Positions 33,966 through 46,145 of a stretch of DNA of 64,000 nt are shown here, piece by piece. The position numbers and the translations under genes were made by a program. Where the stretch lies: contig NW_023601104.1 in NCBI RefSeq assembly GCF_014898055.3, positions 67,873,106 to 67,937,105 on the forward strand. Reading direction: 5' to 3'. The stretch is from Talpa occidentalis (taxonomy: Eukaryota; Chordata; Mammalia; Eulipotyphla; Talpidae). How positions within the stretch are numbered: position 1 is the stretch's first letter; each line of letters starts with the position of its first letter. The notes under the pieces were generated by a model that was not told the DNA's origin, searched no databases, and saw nothing but the letters and a program-made list of their open reading frames with translations.

Positions 33966-34689
33966 TGACATGGAGAGTTGAAACTTCTATGACCTACCAT
34001 AGAAGAGATGATCATTAAAAATAATAATATGGATGAAGCCCTTATAAAACTGACAACAAAGTGTAGGATTAAAGTTTGTTGTTTTTTTTTTTTTTAAGCA
34101 AGTACAAGCTGAATTTATGTTAGGAATCTATTTTGCAAAAAAGAAGACAATGTGTGTGGGTAGCTTTTTTTATTTATCTGTGTTTTCTACCTTTTCTAAT
34201 AAAGAGAGCCTTACTAATGAAATAATAAAGCTGATACAAGGTGGGGAGGTCCAGTAAGGACACAGAAGAAGGATTAATCAAGGCAAATTTAGCATCATCC
34301 TTGTGATAATCAATACCTATTTAGCTTCTTTGTATCCTTTTTATAATCATTAAACAATAACTGCCCAACAGCAACTGTTACCAAAAAGCACTCAGAATTT
34401 CCTACTGCCCAGGAAAATTCATAATGGGTAAAAAGGATTTGAAACACAATTTCATATGAAAATTCAGGTAGTACATCATGTCACTTCCTCTGGGGGTTTT
34501 AAGGGTGACAGGGAGCTGGCTGAGGACACAGCTGGCTGAGCTCCGCTTAGAAACTGAAGTTCTTGGACCTGCCAGTATTTCCGAACCTGAGAGTGTCAGG
34601 ACAGCTGCCTTAGAGGGACCTGGGGGTGCTTGTGAAAAGTGAACACCTCCCAAAAGTCCACCCCTTGGTGTAAGGGGAGAGAGAGGCCT
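33966..34689. other. Unassigned sequence
   Basis: AT-rich with a T run at 34081-34096. No gene or certain repeat. Confidence 0.35.
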
Positions 34690-34756
34690 TGGTATCTGCA
34701 CTAACAAACGCACCTGGAAGATTCTTATGCTCACTAAAATTTGAAAACCGTTGCCA
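34690..34756 (+). repeat. MER5A-like right end
   Basis: 'acctggaagattcttatgct' and 'aaatttgaaaaccgttgcc' follow the right end of MER5A (gtttgagaaccactg). Only this end is convincing; the left part (from about 34480) may belong to it. Confidence 0.45.
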
Positions 34757-35386
34757 GAATCACCAAATCACTGATTTTTCAGCAACTTGGATTCGTTAAA
34801 GTGCTAGTCCAAACAAAAGTGCCCTGAGAATACGGCCCCACAATGCCCTTGATTGTGCTTTGAGAAGTCCAAATGCCAGAGAGGTAGAATCTATTGTTAT
34901 CAGTCACTCTCCCCCAGAGGCAGCCCGCTGGCATTTTAAAGAGGACCAGAGACAGAAAGAAATGCTTCCAGACTGAATTATCTTTAGGTAGTCCTTGATA
35001 GGGAAGATAGCCTGGGTTGGGAATTCCTCTCGAGCCAAACCCACAGCGGAGACTGCAAACAGCAAGGGCCAGGCCTATCATGTAGGTGATGAGCATGCAA
35101 GGACATAAATCAAACACCCTAGAATGCAGGGAATGCTTCTGATGCATTACCAAGAAAGTCTGCTTTTGACAAAAGACCTTTAGTCCCTAAGCATCTCAGG
35201 ATGAGCACAAGCATTGCTAAACTGCTCCTTGGAAAATTTTCAAGTGATTTACTCTATCCCTTCCTGCCTCCCACCAATTTCTGACTCTAGGAGGTGGAGA
35301 GTGAACATGGAAGCAAAGTGTCCCATCCTTAGTGAATCTGAACCTTAGCAAAGATGGAGTACCCTCTGACGTGGAATGTTCTAGAC
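34757..35386. other. Unassigned sequence
   Basis: No gene or clear repeat. A GC-moderate block at 34800-35160 could be an old LTR, which I cannot support. Confidence 0.3.
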
Positions 35387-35686
35387 CTGTGCTGTCCTCT
35401 CTGCAGCCACTGGCCACATACTGGGCACTTGAAATGTAGCTAGTCTGAATTAAAAGAGGCTTTAAGTGTAAAATACTGATTCTAAAGCCTTAGTGTAAGA
35501 AAGAAAGAATGTTAATGAATCATTTTTACGTTGATAACATGTTGAAGTGGTATTTCAGATTTATTTGGTTAAATAAAGCCTACAATTAAAAATTGATTTC
35601 ACCTGTGTCTTTTTATGTTTTTTTTTTTTTTTTCACATGGTTACTAGATCCTCTTAGAGGACATGTGGCTCTTTTATTTTTATCAA
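35387..35686 (+). repeat. Ancient hAT-like DNA transposon fragment
   Basis: 'ctgtgctgtcctctctgcag', 'gggcacttgaaatgtagct' and 'ggacatgtggctcttttat' match the widespread nonautonomous hAT repeat with the 'ctgtccaata ... cacatgtggct' pattern. Contains a T run at 35619-35633. It ends at an LTR insertion. Confidence 0.55.
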
Positions 35687-36140
35687 TGTAGGGTAAAGGA
35701 AAAATGTCAGGCTTTTCTGCCCTCCCGCCATCAGGATAGATGATGGATCCTTGCGGTCCTGAATGCATGCCTGATGGCGGGCACCTGGAGTAGGGTGTGG
35801 GCATAGGTAGATGGGATCCACCTGGGCTAAGACTGTGCTTTTAAGGGTGGCGTCATGGGGATGCCAGTAGAAGCCAAGAAGCCGAGAAAGAAGAAGCCAA
35901 AGAGAAGCTGAGAGAGAAGCAAAGAAGCAGAAGCAGAGAACGCCAGAGAGCCCAGAGAGAGTGAAGATTTGCTGGGGGCTGGGAGGCCTGCCAGCCTCCC
36001 AGCCCCCCAGCATCCCTGCCTGCCATATGCCTGGTGAACCCCAATAAAAGACCTGCAAAACCCCTGAGGGCTCTGACTCCTCCTTCACCCGGTCTGCATG
36101 GGATCAGAAAACCTGCACTGGGTCCATTCCTGACCTTACA
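35687..36140 (+). mobile_element. LTR family C, copy 1
   Basis: A 454-bp LTR starting TGTAGGGTAAAGG and ending GACCTTACA. Flanks ATCAA (35682-35686) and ATCAG (36141-36145) suggest a 5-bp TSD with one mismatch. AATAAA is at about 36043-36048. A perfect 11-bp stem with a 6-nt loop lies at 35977-36004 (GGCTGGGAGGC / GCCTCCCAGCC). Two further copies, in opposite orientation, lie at 36262-36650 and 58454-58844. No coding sequence. Confidence 0.8.
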
Positions 36141-36261
36141 ATCAGTAACACTCTAGAATGAAAAAGTAAGCAGATGCTGCCGACCAAAAAACCTAAGCCA
36201 GAGGTTACTCTAGGGGCTTTCACCTTGCCCAACAGAAGAACAATCCCCTACTCAAAAATGC

Positions 36262-36650
36262 TGTAGTGCCAGGAAGGCACAGAGCTGGATCTCTATGATC
36301 CCTGCAGACGGGTAAAGGAGAGTCCTGGATCCCTTGGTGGCTTTTGCAGGCTTTTATTGAGCTTTTACATGTAGTTCAGCAACCAAGTAAACGGCAGACA
36401 AGGGTGCTGGGGGTGCCGGGAGGCTGGCAGGCCTCCCAGCCCCCTGCGAATCTTCACTCTTCGCTGGACTCTCCCCTGTTCTTGCTCCTTTTTCTGCTTT
36501 TCTTGGGGAATATATCAATACTGCAGCCATGGCCCACAGAAATAAACAATGCAATTAAATATAACAATTAACAAAATGCAGGTGCCCACCATCAGGTATG
36601 CAATCCTAATGGCAGGAGGGCAGAAAAGCCTGAAAATCATTTACCCTACA
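36262..36650 (-). mobile_element. LTR family C, copy 2 (inverted relative to copy 1)
   Basis: Minus-strand LTR, reading TGTAGGGTAAATG at its 5' end (36650) and ending CACTACA (36262). Flanks AATGC (36257-36261) and GATGC (36651-36655), 4 of 5 bases equal. Shares the start, the AATAAAAGCCTGCAAAA region and the stem-loop (36415-36441) with copy 1, but the segment after the first 80 bp differs, so the two are subfamily variants. Confidence 0.8.
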
Positions 36651-36655
36651 GATGC

Positions 36656-38118
36656 CTTCTCTGATCTTCGCTCAAATCACAAAGAACTTTCTCTTGCTCT
36701 CTCTGGTAACATTCTCATAGTAACATGAGAGAGTCACAATTCATTTTTTTTAGTCTCACTTCCTCAAGTTCAGGTTTTCTGTGTTTTTCCGGGCTCCTCA
36801 CCTCTGAGAATGCAAAGTGAAGATTTGACCTACAGTGAGCAACATCTGTGCAGGCTCCTGTTGTTTACACCTGATGGTTCTTCATCTACGTTTGTGGTTC
36901 TTCATTGGTGTTCAGGTTTATGGGTGAATGGCTGCTGCTGATGGATGAACGTGTGTTGCTACTGAATAAAAGCTGACTGAGAGATGATACTAGAGAGTTC
37001 TGGTTAACTACAAACAATAGGTCAAGAGTTAATTCAAACATCAAAGGCACCTGTTTTGTTCAAAGGGAAGTAAGCATATGTTTAAACAGGGGGAAAGTGA
37101 GGTTATGCTTGTAGATAGAATATACATCCTGTAACCACAGCAGGAAGAGAATAACTGGACAGAAGGGACTTTACACGTGAGTTTGGATTTTAGAGCTGAT
37201 TAAGACTTGTCTCTGAAACTAGGCTAAGCTAGAATTGTTGTGACTCTTTGTGTTTAATTATACATTGAGCTCTTATAAAATGATAAGTAGCTCGTGCATG
37301 CATACATATAATTGTAACCCACTCCAGCACACATGTGCGGACGTACACACACAAACACACACACTTTTCATACCATCTCCCTTCCCTAGTTGGAAGATTT
37401 TATTCCCATAAAAATCTTTCATGGGATATGTGGATTTTTTCAAGTATGAATCTGAAAATGTTTATAGGATTGTAATTTTAATCTAAAATATTTGTTATCT
37501 GGGGCTGCGTTGTACCAATGGGCTTTTACCAAACATGAATGAACTAAAATCCAGCTTTGACCAGTTCAGGAAAATCTGTGAGTCAAAGAGAGAAGTTCTG
37601 ATGTTCACAAACACATTTGAAAGGATTAAGCATCTCCTACACAGTCCTTCAGTAGGACCTAGCCCATTTCTGTTTTAATACCTTTCTCCTCCAATTCTTA
37701 CTAGGCAGCATTTTTGCATATTTTTAATTGCACAAGATTAAAGATAACTCGTGTTTGGAAATTGGAGATAACTTGTGTTTGCAAAAATTTCCTAAAATTT
37801 CAAATGATTATGGAGAATTCGGAGGTATCATTCATTCAACATTTGGGTAAATTTGTTCAGTGACACATGAGACCAGTTGTGTTAGAAATAAAGGATGGAT
37901 GGGCTGCAACTAAAGGGAGGGAGGAACAAGTAATCTTTGGAACTTGGAGCACTTCAGGAATTCAGACAGACTTCCCAAGATACCATGGTGGAGAAACACA
38001 GTGTGCCATGAGGGAACATGAGCCTGGTGAGAAGGGACACTAGATATTGAGAGAGTGAGGCACAAAGGATGGATGAGGACAAACGTGACTGGTGTGGGGA
38101 TTTTCCTAGAAAACCATA
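36656..38118. other. Unique sequence, no gene seen
   Basis: Holds a CA-rich microsatellite at about 37345-37365. Otherwise only chance ORFs. Confidence 0.4.
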
Positions 38119-38137
38119 AGGAAAAAATAAGCTCTTT

Positions 38138-38398
38138 TTTTTTTAAAGAGTTATTATACATACAAGAACTGGGGTACAGGCCAGCAGTACGGGGGATGAG
38201 AGGATACACCAGAGACAGAGTGGGGAGCAGAACAGGTGGATTTACTGAAATACACTGCTGAGGGGAGCAGCGGGTGAGACAGGAGAGGTCTGCTGCACCA
38301 TGTGGGCAGCTCCCTGGCTGGGGATCAAACTCATGCTGCAGACACTGTGGATGGCTTCATGGTGCTGTGCTTAACCCCTTGCGCCACCAGGGAGACCC
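38138..38398 (-). mobile_element. tRNA-derived SINE (type A head)
   Basis: Minus-strand SINE with a perfect 19-bp TSD AGGAAAAAATAAGCTCTTT (38119-38137 and 38399-38417). Confidence 0.94.
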
Positions 38399-38417
38399 AG
38401 GAAAAAATAAGCTCTTT

Positions 38418-41020
38418 CTTCTCTTCCATCCTTCTTTATTCCTGCAAGGACTACCCCTTTCCCTACATTCAGATTTCAGACAAACTAGGTTGATATTATG
38501 ACTCAACTCTGCTCTGGAATGTGTTTGCTTTTGGGCTATCCTGGGAACCTAATCACCACATGTAACAATATCTTAAGAAAAAAAGGAGTACTCGCTCATA
38601 CAAGCAGGTGGGACTTCGGGGACAAAAGAGTTTATAAGATATAAACTACCAGTACATGAGTAGATGGACTATTAGAATCCTCATGCTTCTACTGAAGTTG
38701 TTTTTATTGCTCTTGAGATGGTTAACCTATGAGCCCAGAATTAGGAACAGTGCTATGAAAAAACTTATTTCATAAAAAAACTCCCCACTTGTCTTTTTTA
38801 AATATTAATCTATGTTGTCCTTATCTTCTTGACTCATGAAAATGTTTTTAAGGGCAGTATGTGGGATGCTGTTTTAAGCTATTGTGTAGTCATGCCGCCT
38901 CATGCTAGTGCAGTTATTCCAGAATTCTCTCTGCATTCCATCTGATATCTACAACAGCCCCAAGAGGACTTCCTTCTCTTCCTGGTTCAAAACCACTACC
39001 CCTGCTAAATCTATCACCAAACTCCTCTTTCCTGCTTGAGGGGAAATGCCCAGTCTCCTGATCCTAATAAGGATCCAGGCTCTTTGCTCAAGACCTAATG
39101 CCACTCTTCTGCCCAAGTTGAGTACAATGACATATGTACTTGACTGCTGGAAGACAGCAGCAAAATGAAGTCACATGAAGAAAATTCAGGGCATTGCACA
39201 GCAGTTCGAGGAGAGTTGTCCTCTTCTATTACAAATGCAAGGGGAGAGGGATGCCAGCAAATGCTTAACAACTGGCTGTGTGGAGGAAGCCCTAAATGGC
39301 AGCATTTTCAGGTTTCCATGACACAACTACTCCATCATGATGGATTTTGAGGTACCAGTGTGATGTCACTGAGTGTGGAGTTGTGAAGAAAGAGCAGCAG
39401 GAAACCCGGCATAGTAGTGCATGCAGATTCAGATGGACCCTCATGATCACAGATGACAGGAAAATGTAGTGATAATTCACAAGTGATGAATTTTGAGTAT
39501 TTATCTCCTTTACTTTTGATATAATTTGAAATCTAAATTTATATAATTTAATTTTTAATAGTAACTATATTTAACAGGGACTGGCTCACAAGATTCCTTG
39601 AATTCAGCAATGGGCCTTTGTGAGGCAGTCCGGGATCCAGCACAGGCCTGGTGTAACTTCCATGAGCAGGGGATTTTAAGTAGGGCTATGCATTGTGGCA
39701 AAGCTCCATACAATGTTGGCTGCAGGGATCTGCGCTAGTGTATTAGGGACACCATCAAACTTACTTAATGTTCTATATTCTCTGATGTCTCTGAGACATC
39801 TAGGGATTTTGTTATTGCAGGGTCCCATCCTATAGTTGATCTTACTCAAAACTACTCAAGTTGCAAATTCTAATGAACTTGTAGCCAGAGGTGGTACAAC
39901 TTCCAGCATAGTTAACTTACAAGTATGAGTCAAGAGGAAGATGACCTTGTTATTCAGAACACGGTTACCCATGAGTGAAAAGTAATGGGGTTATATTTTA
40001 CTTGCTTTGACTGTGTTTAGATTTAAATGAGTATACTTTTCTAAAACAATAACATAAATCCCAGAGAAGAAAACCTGTCACTTGCTGGAAAGAAAAGCCA
40101 GAATAAAGCATTCCAATATCTTTTTTTCCCATTTAGCTGGGTGGCTAGTCTTCTGACAACCCAAAATATTATTTTAGGAGCTTGAGACACAGGGAGAGGG
40201 CACAGATGACCCAAGAGAAAAGGTTACAATCACAGTTTGGTGAAGAGAAAATACTCTCACAAAGATAATAAGCCATGACATATTGTATTGAAGTGTGGCT
40301 TTCCATGAGAAATTCCACATCACAGGGTTCTCATGTAATGAGTGGCTAAAGTCATCCCTAATCTTCAAATCCAGTGCTAGCACAACCTGTTGTGGAACAA
40401 GGCTCTTAGGTAAATCCTACATGCTGTAATATTTCAGCTACAAAGGAGACCATATCTACCAGGATAATTCCCAATGAATTACTGTAAACCCAGAAATTTT
40501 TTCTCTTCACTGAAGGCCCAGCCCATCTTTCACTTGTAGAGAAGCTTTTGCCCCATGTGGACTGCCTATTTTAGGGTTAAGAGCCCATGCAGAGATTTGA
40601 TGGTTAAAGAGAAAAAGAAAATGAAAATTGTATGACACTCTCAGGAGGGGATATTTGGAAAGCTCACTTGGGATGGTTTGTCTAAAATGTATGACCAGGG
40701 AACTGTTACCAATGCAAGGTCGGGAGAGTCTTCATCTGAGAATTGCTGATCAGGAGTGACAGGATTGTGCACATGGCGGCAAGACTTCAGCCTTCAAAAC
40801 CAGAAACAGTGGGCCTCACGTCTCTCACACACTGTAGGAAGCGCTCTGCATTTTCTGTATTCTTGAGAAGTTTCAGGTTGCTAGCTTCAGTTTTTAAATC
40901 CTGTATTTCTTAATCAGATGTTCATCTGCTTTAAAACCTGTGCCTATACCATATAGGTGTATAACACTGTGATTAAGAAAGCCAGTTTTCTCTACTTGGG
41001 TTTACCTTGTGTTCTGAATA
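38418..41020. other. Unique sequence, no gene seen
   Basis: About 2.6 kb of low-GC DNA. Short ORFs (for example 39165-39350 and 40174-40383) lack any recognisable domain or splice context. Confidence 0.4.
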
Positions 41021-41021
41021 G

Positions 41022-41415
41022 AATTGTGCCTCTCCCCTCTTTTTACCCCCTACCCCCTGGCCCACAGATTCTCATATTGAAATCCCAATTCCAGTATTGT
41101 GAGCTTATTTGGAAATAGGGTCTTTATAGACCCTATTAGGGTGGGCGCTAATCCAGTATGACTGGTGTCTTTATAAAAAGGGGACATTTGGACCCAGAGT
41201 CAGAGACATAGAGGGAAGAAAAACATGCCAAACCATAGGGAACAGGCCATGTGTAAGCTAAGGAAAGGGGTCTGGAACACATCCTTCCCCCACACCCCTC
41301 AGAATGAACCAGCCCTGCCAGCACCTTCATTTTGGACTCCTAGTCTCCAGAAGTATGAGACAATGCATTTTTTTGCTTAAACCATCTAGTCAGTTATGCA
41401 TCCCTAGCAAAGGAA
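41022..41415 (+). repeat. MLT1-type MaLR LTR
   Basis: Follows the MLT1 order on the plus strand: 'gaatagaattgtgcctctcc', 'cacagattctcatattgaaa', 'tttggaaatagggtcttta', 'gtctttataaaaaggggac', 'ggactcctagtctccagaag', 'gcttaaaccatctagtcag'. Well recognisable across the full length. Confidence 0.8.
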
Positions 41416-42289
41416 TATGCCTAGCGTATCCCAGAGAGCCAGCTAACTTTGAACAACAGTAGGTATTTCCCTTTCCCTTGGACATTCATTCCTACCTGAT
41501 AATCCCCTGAGCCAACTCATTACCTTTATTAGAAATGGTCTCAAACAATATAAGTTGTGTTGAGGACATGATCCAATTCTTTCAGAAAAGACACCAGTCC
41601 TATGTGGGCTAATAAAAAGTATCAACCATTAAACATCCACAAATAATGAAAATAAACATCTGGACAATTTGGCAATGTGCACCCAAAGCATTAAAAAACT
41701 TTTATATCCTCCTATGCTGCTTTTAAATATGTACTCATGGATAGACATACACATGAATTAGGATATACATAAAAGAATGTATACTGATGATACCAAAAGA
41801 ATTGGAAATGACATATTCTATAGTAGAAATTGATTAAAAAGCCATAAAAAGATTTCCTTTACATAATAAAAGATCATGTAACATTAAAATGCAGATGTAA
41901 AAAAATTCAATGACATAGAAAATTTGAGGCTTATTTTTAAATAAAATGAGTCAATTATAAAATAAAATGATTCCAAGTTTGAAAGAGGAAGAGAGCTGGG
42001 GAAGGAAATATTAATTTTTCTCTCCGATTTGTAGACTTATAGATGATTTTTATCATCTTAAGTGACTAATTTCTAAATCCTCTACAAAGAATGTGAATTC
42101 CTGTTATAATTAGGAAAAAAAACTTGAGTACTAGACTATAAAATAATTTCTTATGGGCATTATCTTGAGATAATTTGGCCTGGTTTTTAGCTTACATTAA
42201 TATTTCATTTTCATACAATGTACTAACAGAAAAACATGCAAATCATAACTGTACAGTACAACGAATTTTCACAAAGTGAAATACCCACT
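41416..42289. other. AT-rich sequence, possible L1 debris
   Basis: Words such as 'tagacatacacatgaatta' and 'aaaaagccataaaaagattt' resemble decayed L1 or short A-rich repeats. No gene. Confidence 0.35.
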
Positions 42290-42514
42290 GACAAGTACCC
42301 AGATTAAAAAGAAAATGTGAGTAATACAAGCATTCCATGCTCACTCCTTTTACTAGACACTGAAGATGACTACTATTCTGTGTTTTAACACCATCATTAG
42401 TTTTACCTGTTTCTGAATTTTATGTGATCATAAAATATATTCTCTTTTACTCAGTGTTAGGTTCATCCATAGTTTTATATGTTCACATGATTGTTCATTC
42501 TCATTGCCTCATAG
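42290..42514 (-). repeat. Old L1M 3' region
   Basis: Minus-strand L1 3' sequence ('cccagattaaaaagaaaatg', 'gttaggttcatccatagttt'), continued at 43480-43900 after later insertions. Confidence 0.6.
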
Positions 42515-42725
42515 CAGGGGTTGGCAAACTGTGGCTCACAGACCAGCTGACTGTTTCAGTAAATTAAGTTTTACTGGAACTTGCTCATTCGTGCTCATTT
42601 CTTTACATCTGTGATAACTTTCATGCCACACTGGCAGAGTTGAGTTGTTAAAGCAAGTCATCTGTTCAACAAATTTGAAAATGTTTACTCTCTAGCCCTT
42701 TACAGAAAAAATTTGCCAACTCCTG
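42515..42725 (+). repeat. hAT-Charlie nonautonomous element
   Basis: Terminal inverted repeats CAGGGGTTGGCAAAC (42515) and the complement CAGGAGTTGGCAA at the right end (42725). The interior 'aagttttactggaacttgc' and 'ctctagccctttacag' is typical of this MER1-type family. Flanking 8-mers CCTCATAG and GTGGATAG agree only partly. Inserted in the old L1M. Confidence 0.85.
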
Positions 42726-42780
42726 GTGGATAGTATTCATTATGAGCTTATGCTACAGCTTCTTTATACATTTTACTTTT

Positions 42781-42789
42781 TTAAATCAT

Positions 42790-42820
<31 letters not shown>

Positions 42821-43055
42821 TACAAGTGCTGAGGTACAGGCCAGAGGCATGGGAGGATTCACCAGAGACAGAGTGGGGAATAGAACAGGCAGACTGACAG
42901 AAATACATTGCTGAGGGGAGCAGCGGGCAAGACAGGAAAGGTCTGCTGCACAATGTGGGTATCTCCCTGGCTGGCGGGGAATTGAACTCATGCTGCGGAG
43001 GCTGTGGACAGCTTCACAGCGCTGCACTCAACCCGTTGTGCTACCAGGGAGGCCC
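42781..43055 (-). mobile_element. tRNA-derived SINE (type B head)
   Basis: Minus-strand SINE with a perfect 16-bp TSD TATACATTTTACTTTT (42765-42780 and 43056-43071) and a long TTTA-repeat tail. Confidence 0.94.
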
Positions 43056-43133
43056 TATACATTTTACTTTTGATGAATAGTTTGTTATTTCTAAATTGGG
43101 GCTCTAATAATAATAATAAGGTTGCTGAATTTT

Positions 43134-43396
43134 TAAAAAAAGATTTATTTATTTATTAATACAAGCACTGGGTACAGTCAGAAGCACGGGAGGGTGAGAG
43201 GATTCACCAGAGCCAGAGCAGGGGACAGAACAGGCAGACTGACAGAGTACACTGCTGAGGGGAGAAGCGGGCGTGGCAGGAGAGGTCTGCGTGCCATGTG
43301 GGATTCTCGCTGGCAGCCGGGGATCGAACCGGCACTGCAGAGGCTGCAAGCAGCTTTGCAGCCTAGCGCTCAACTGCTGCGCCACTGGGGTGGCCC
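43134..43396 (-). mobile_element. tRNA-derived SINE (type B head)
   Basis: Minus-strand SINE with a perfect 16-bp TSD AAGGTTGCTGAATTTT (43118-43133 and 43397-43412). It lies only 78 bp from the previous SINE in the same orientation, but separate TSDs show two events. Confidence 0.94.
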
Positions 43397-43479
43397 AAGG
43401 TTGCTGAATTTTAAAAATAAAAATACAGAATGTCCAGTAGGCAGATTTGCACTTCAGAATATAAATAGCAAATAATATT

Positions 43480-43910
43480 TTTAGTATGAGTATGTCCCAG
43501 ATATTGCATGTCCACCATAGGCCATGATGAATACCATGATGGACATCTGAATGTATATCTTTTGGTGAACACATGTACACAGTTCTGTTGGTATATTCCT
43601 AGGAATGGATTGCTGGGCTATAAAGTATGTTTACTTATAGTAGATACTATGAAGGAGAATTCCAAAGCAGTTATACAAATTTCTGTTCTCTTGGCAGAGT
43701 AGGAAATAGTTGCTCTGATCTTTGCCAATGCTCCATAGTTGGTTCTCTGAATTTTAACCAACCTGATGGGCTTGTAGTAGTATCCCATTGTGGTTTCTAT
43801 TTGCATTTCCCTAATGACTAATTAAATTGAGTATCTTTTCACATGTTTATTGATCATTTGGAAATGGAGTGTGTGTGTGATATAGTGTTATTCAAGATTT
43901 TTGGCTATTT
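43480..43910 (-). repeat. Old L1M fragment (ORF2 C-terminal region)
   Basis: A minus-strand frame at 43618-43806 reads QIETTMGYYYKPIRLVKI, matching the L1 ORF2 '[16 protein letters not shown]' region. Decayed. Confidence 0.8.
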
Positions 43911-44124
43911 TTCTGCTGAGAAATCCATTTCTCAACAATAAATGCCTCAAAAAAGGCATTTACCTGACTTTTTCATGGTGGCCAGTGATTTATGGCTTGA
44001 TCTGGCTTAAAATAGTGACCAGAACAATTATATTCTCTCTCTGGAGATTGATCTGGAAAAGATGGAGGAAAAATGGTAGGTTTCAGCATGAATATAATCT
44101 GAAAATCCATATGGTTCATCTTGA

Positions 44125-44350
44125 GCAGCACTATCCAACAGAACTTTCTGAAATTACAGGAGTGCTATATATATTATGTATATTATTATACATATTATAT
44201 ATAATATATATATGAAGTGTCCAGTATGGTAGTCACTGGCCTCATGCAGTTTTGTTGCTTGAAAAGTGGTAATTATGGCTTCCTTTTGTTTCATTTTAAT
44301 TAATTAAAAAAGCAATCACCTGGGCCTGTGGCTATAAAATTTAACAGTAC
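44125..44350 (+). repeat. Ancient hAT-like element with AT palindrome
   Basis: 'gcagcactatccaacagaac', 'ccagtatggtagtcactgg' and 'gcttgaaaagtggtaatta' match the same hAT group as 35387-35686. An AT-rich near-palindrome (about 44163-44212) lies inside. Confidence 0.55.
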
Positions 44351-44887
44351 AGATCTCCCCAATGGGCAGTGTAAGCCAGTGGTGAATAGCTGATACTGAC
44401 CATAGCTAAGAGAGGCAAAGAGAGTTTCTGTTTCTGAATTCCCTAGAGCTGTTCTGAAGAGAATGGCCGGAGAGAGCTTTGAGTGGTTGAAACTATTTTC
44501 ACATTCCTTCTTATTGCGGCCTGACTTTATTATTGTTACTGTTCTTAGATTTCTGTAAGATTCCATCTTCCTTGTTCTGCGCCAATACTGGTTTATCAGC
44601 TTTTCTGAGTTCTCAATTAAACATAATGAAATGGATCTTTTCCAAGTGCTTTTGCAGTGACTAAATTGATTACTTAGCTCACCATGTTACAAAGTCCACT
44701 TCCTCAGGAAGAACCAAATTTTACCTTAAGACCCTGACAGATTTATCAGCTTTACCTGACACCTTTTGGGGTGGCTGCCAAGTTCACAAACACTTTTTAC
44801 TCCCTGGGAAGTCTCCCAGACACACAGGATAGGTTGGAAGTGATCATATCTGAGCTGCATAATCTTGTAATCTTTGCCATAGATAAG

Positions 44888-45065
44888 TGGTTTGAAAACT
44901 TTCACATGTTTCAGAATCAACTGGAGGACTTGTTAAAACACAAATTGTGGGCCCCATTCCTAAGGCTTCCTTTCCAGTAGGTCTGTGGGTGGGGCCCAAG
45001 TATTTGCATGTCTAACACATTTCTGATGTTGCTGGCGTGGGCTCCACATTTTAGGCACTACTACT
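44888..45065 (+). repeat. MER5A
   Basis: 'gtggtttgaaaactttcaca', 'ttgtgggccccattcctaag' and 'atgttgctggcgtgggctcc' follow MER5A in order. Confidence 0.75.
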
Positions 45066-46030
45066 ATCGAGGGTAGTAGTCACCCTGAGATAGGGCAACT
45101 AGCTTCTCTAGGGAATTTGAAATTTGGAGCAAAGGGACACAGAGACTGGGAACTACTAGAGCTGTACTCTGAGAATAAGTTGTACAAACCACTATTGTTT
45201 CATTTCCAGAACTAGTCTGGATACTGTGCATAGGTGCAGCCTTGGTTGGTTAATCTTTAGAATAAGCCCTATTTAGTATTTAATGTATTCAAGATTTTGG
45301 TTGTCTAATATTTTGAATAAATCCTATCACTTTCTTTGTTTTTCAGACACTGGCCATAGAAAGTTTCTGTTGCCTACCCCTGAAAGAACTTGAGCTAAGA
45401 TCTGAGTTAAATGGTCCACCATGAAAACAAGTCATTCAAATATTTAAGGCAGAATATAGTACAAGGAAATGATCACAAGGGCGACAGACATTCTGAGAAG
45501 ACAAACATGCGGTGAGAGCTTAGTAACAGCAGGAAGCTGCCTCCCCTCTAGACTAGAGGGACATAGGGAGAAGGTGGCATTAGCAGTGGCTGGGTGACCT
45601 ATGGAAGCTGGGACACAGTTGCCATTACTAGAAATTTACTAGAAAATTACCTGAATCAACTTTGTAGAGTGAAGAAATGCCTTGGCTACTTTCTTCCTCC
45701 TGCCTCCCACCTCCTAGCAAGGCTTCCACAAGGGAGAAGCTTGGGAAAGACTGCCTTTGACACTAAGGACAGCTTAGGGCACTACAGAAGGACGGAAGTA
45801 GATCTGAAAACAAGTCAAGAACTAATTGTACTTATTGTTTTTCTTCAAACTGCTTTCTACCTACTTAAAAATTAGTGAGATAATATGTATACACTATATA
45901 ATTTCTAAGTTTGCTGTTATGAAAAAGAATTTTTAAAGTTTAAATAGGTTTCTATTATGTAATTAGGACTCACGTTTCTGAGATAATCTTCAGGGGGAAT
46001 TGCAAACAAAAATCTTGTGATGTCATTTTC
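45066..46030. other. Unique sequence, no gene seen
   Basis: Only chance ORFs (longest 93 codons at 45594). No splice pairs that I trust. Confidence 0.35.
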
Positions 46031-46034
46031 TTGT

Positions 46035-46145
46035 TAGCCCCATTTTAAAAATAAGGAAACTGAGGCTTACACTAAATAAGCAACATAGGATAAGTAAAGT
46101 CACATTGTTCAAAAGTGGTAAAAGGGCATGATCCCTAAACTGGGC
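46035..46145 (-). repeat. MIR
   Basis: 'ccccattttaaaaataagg', 'aaactgaggcttacact' and 'caaaagtggtaaaagggcat' follow the reverse strand of MIR. Confidence 0.75.

Noticed and set aside
35654..36088. 144-codon minus-strand ORF
   Set aside because: Antisense to LTR family C copy 1; no retroviral or host domain.
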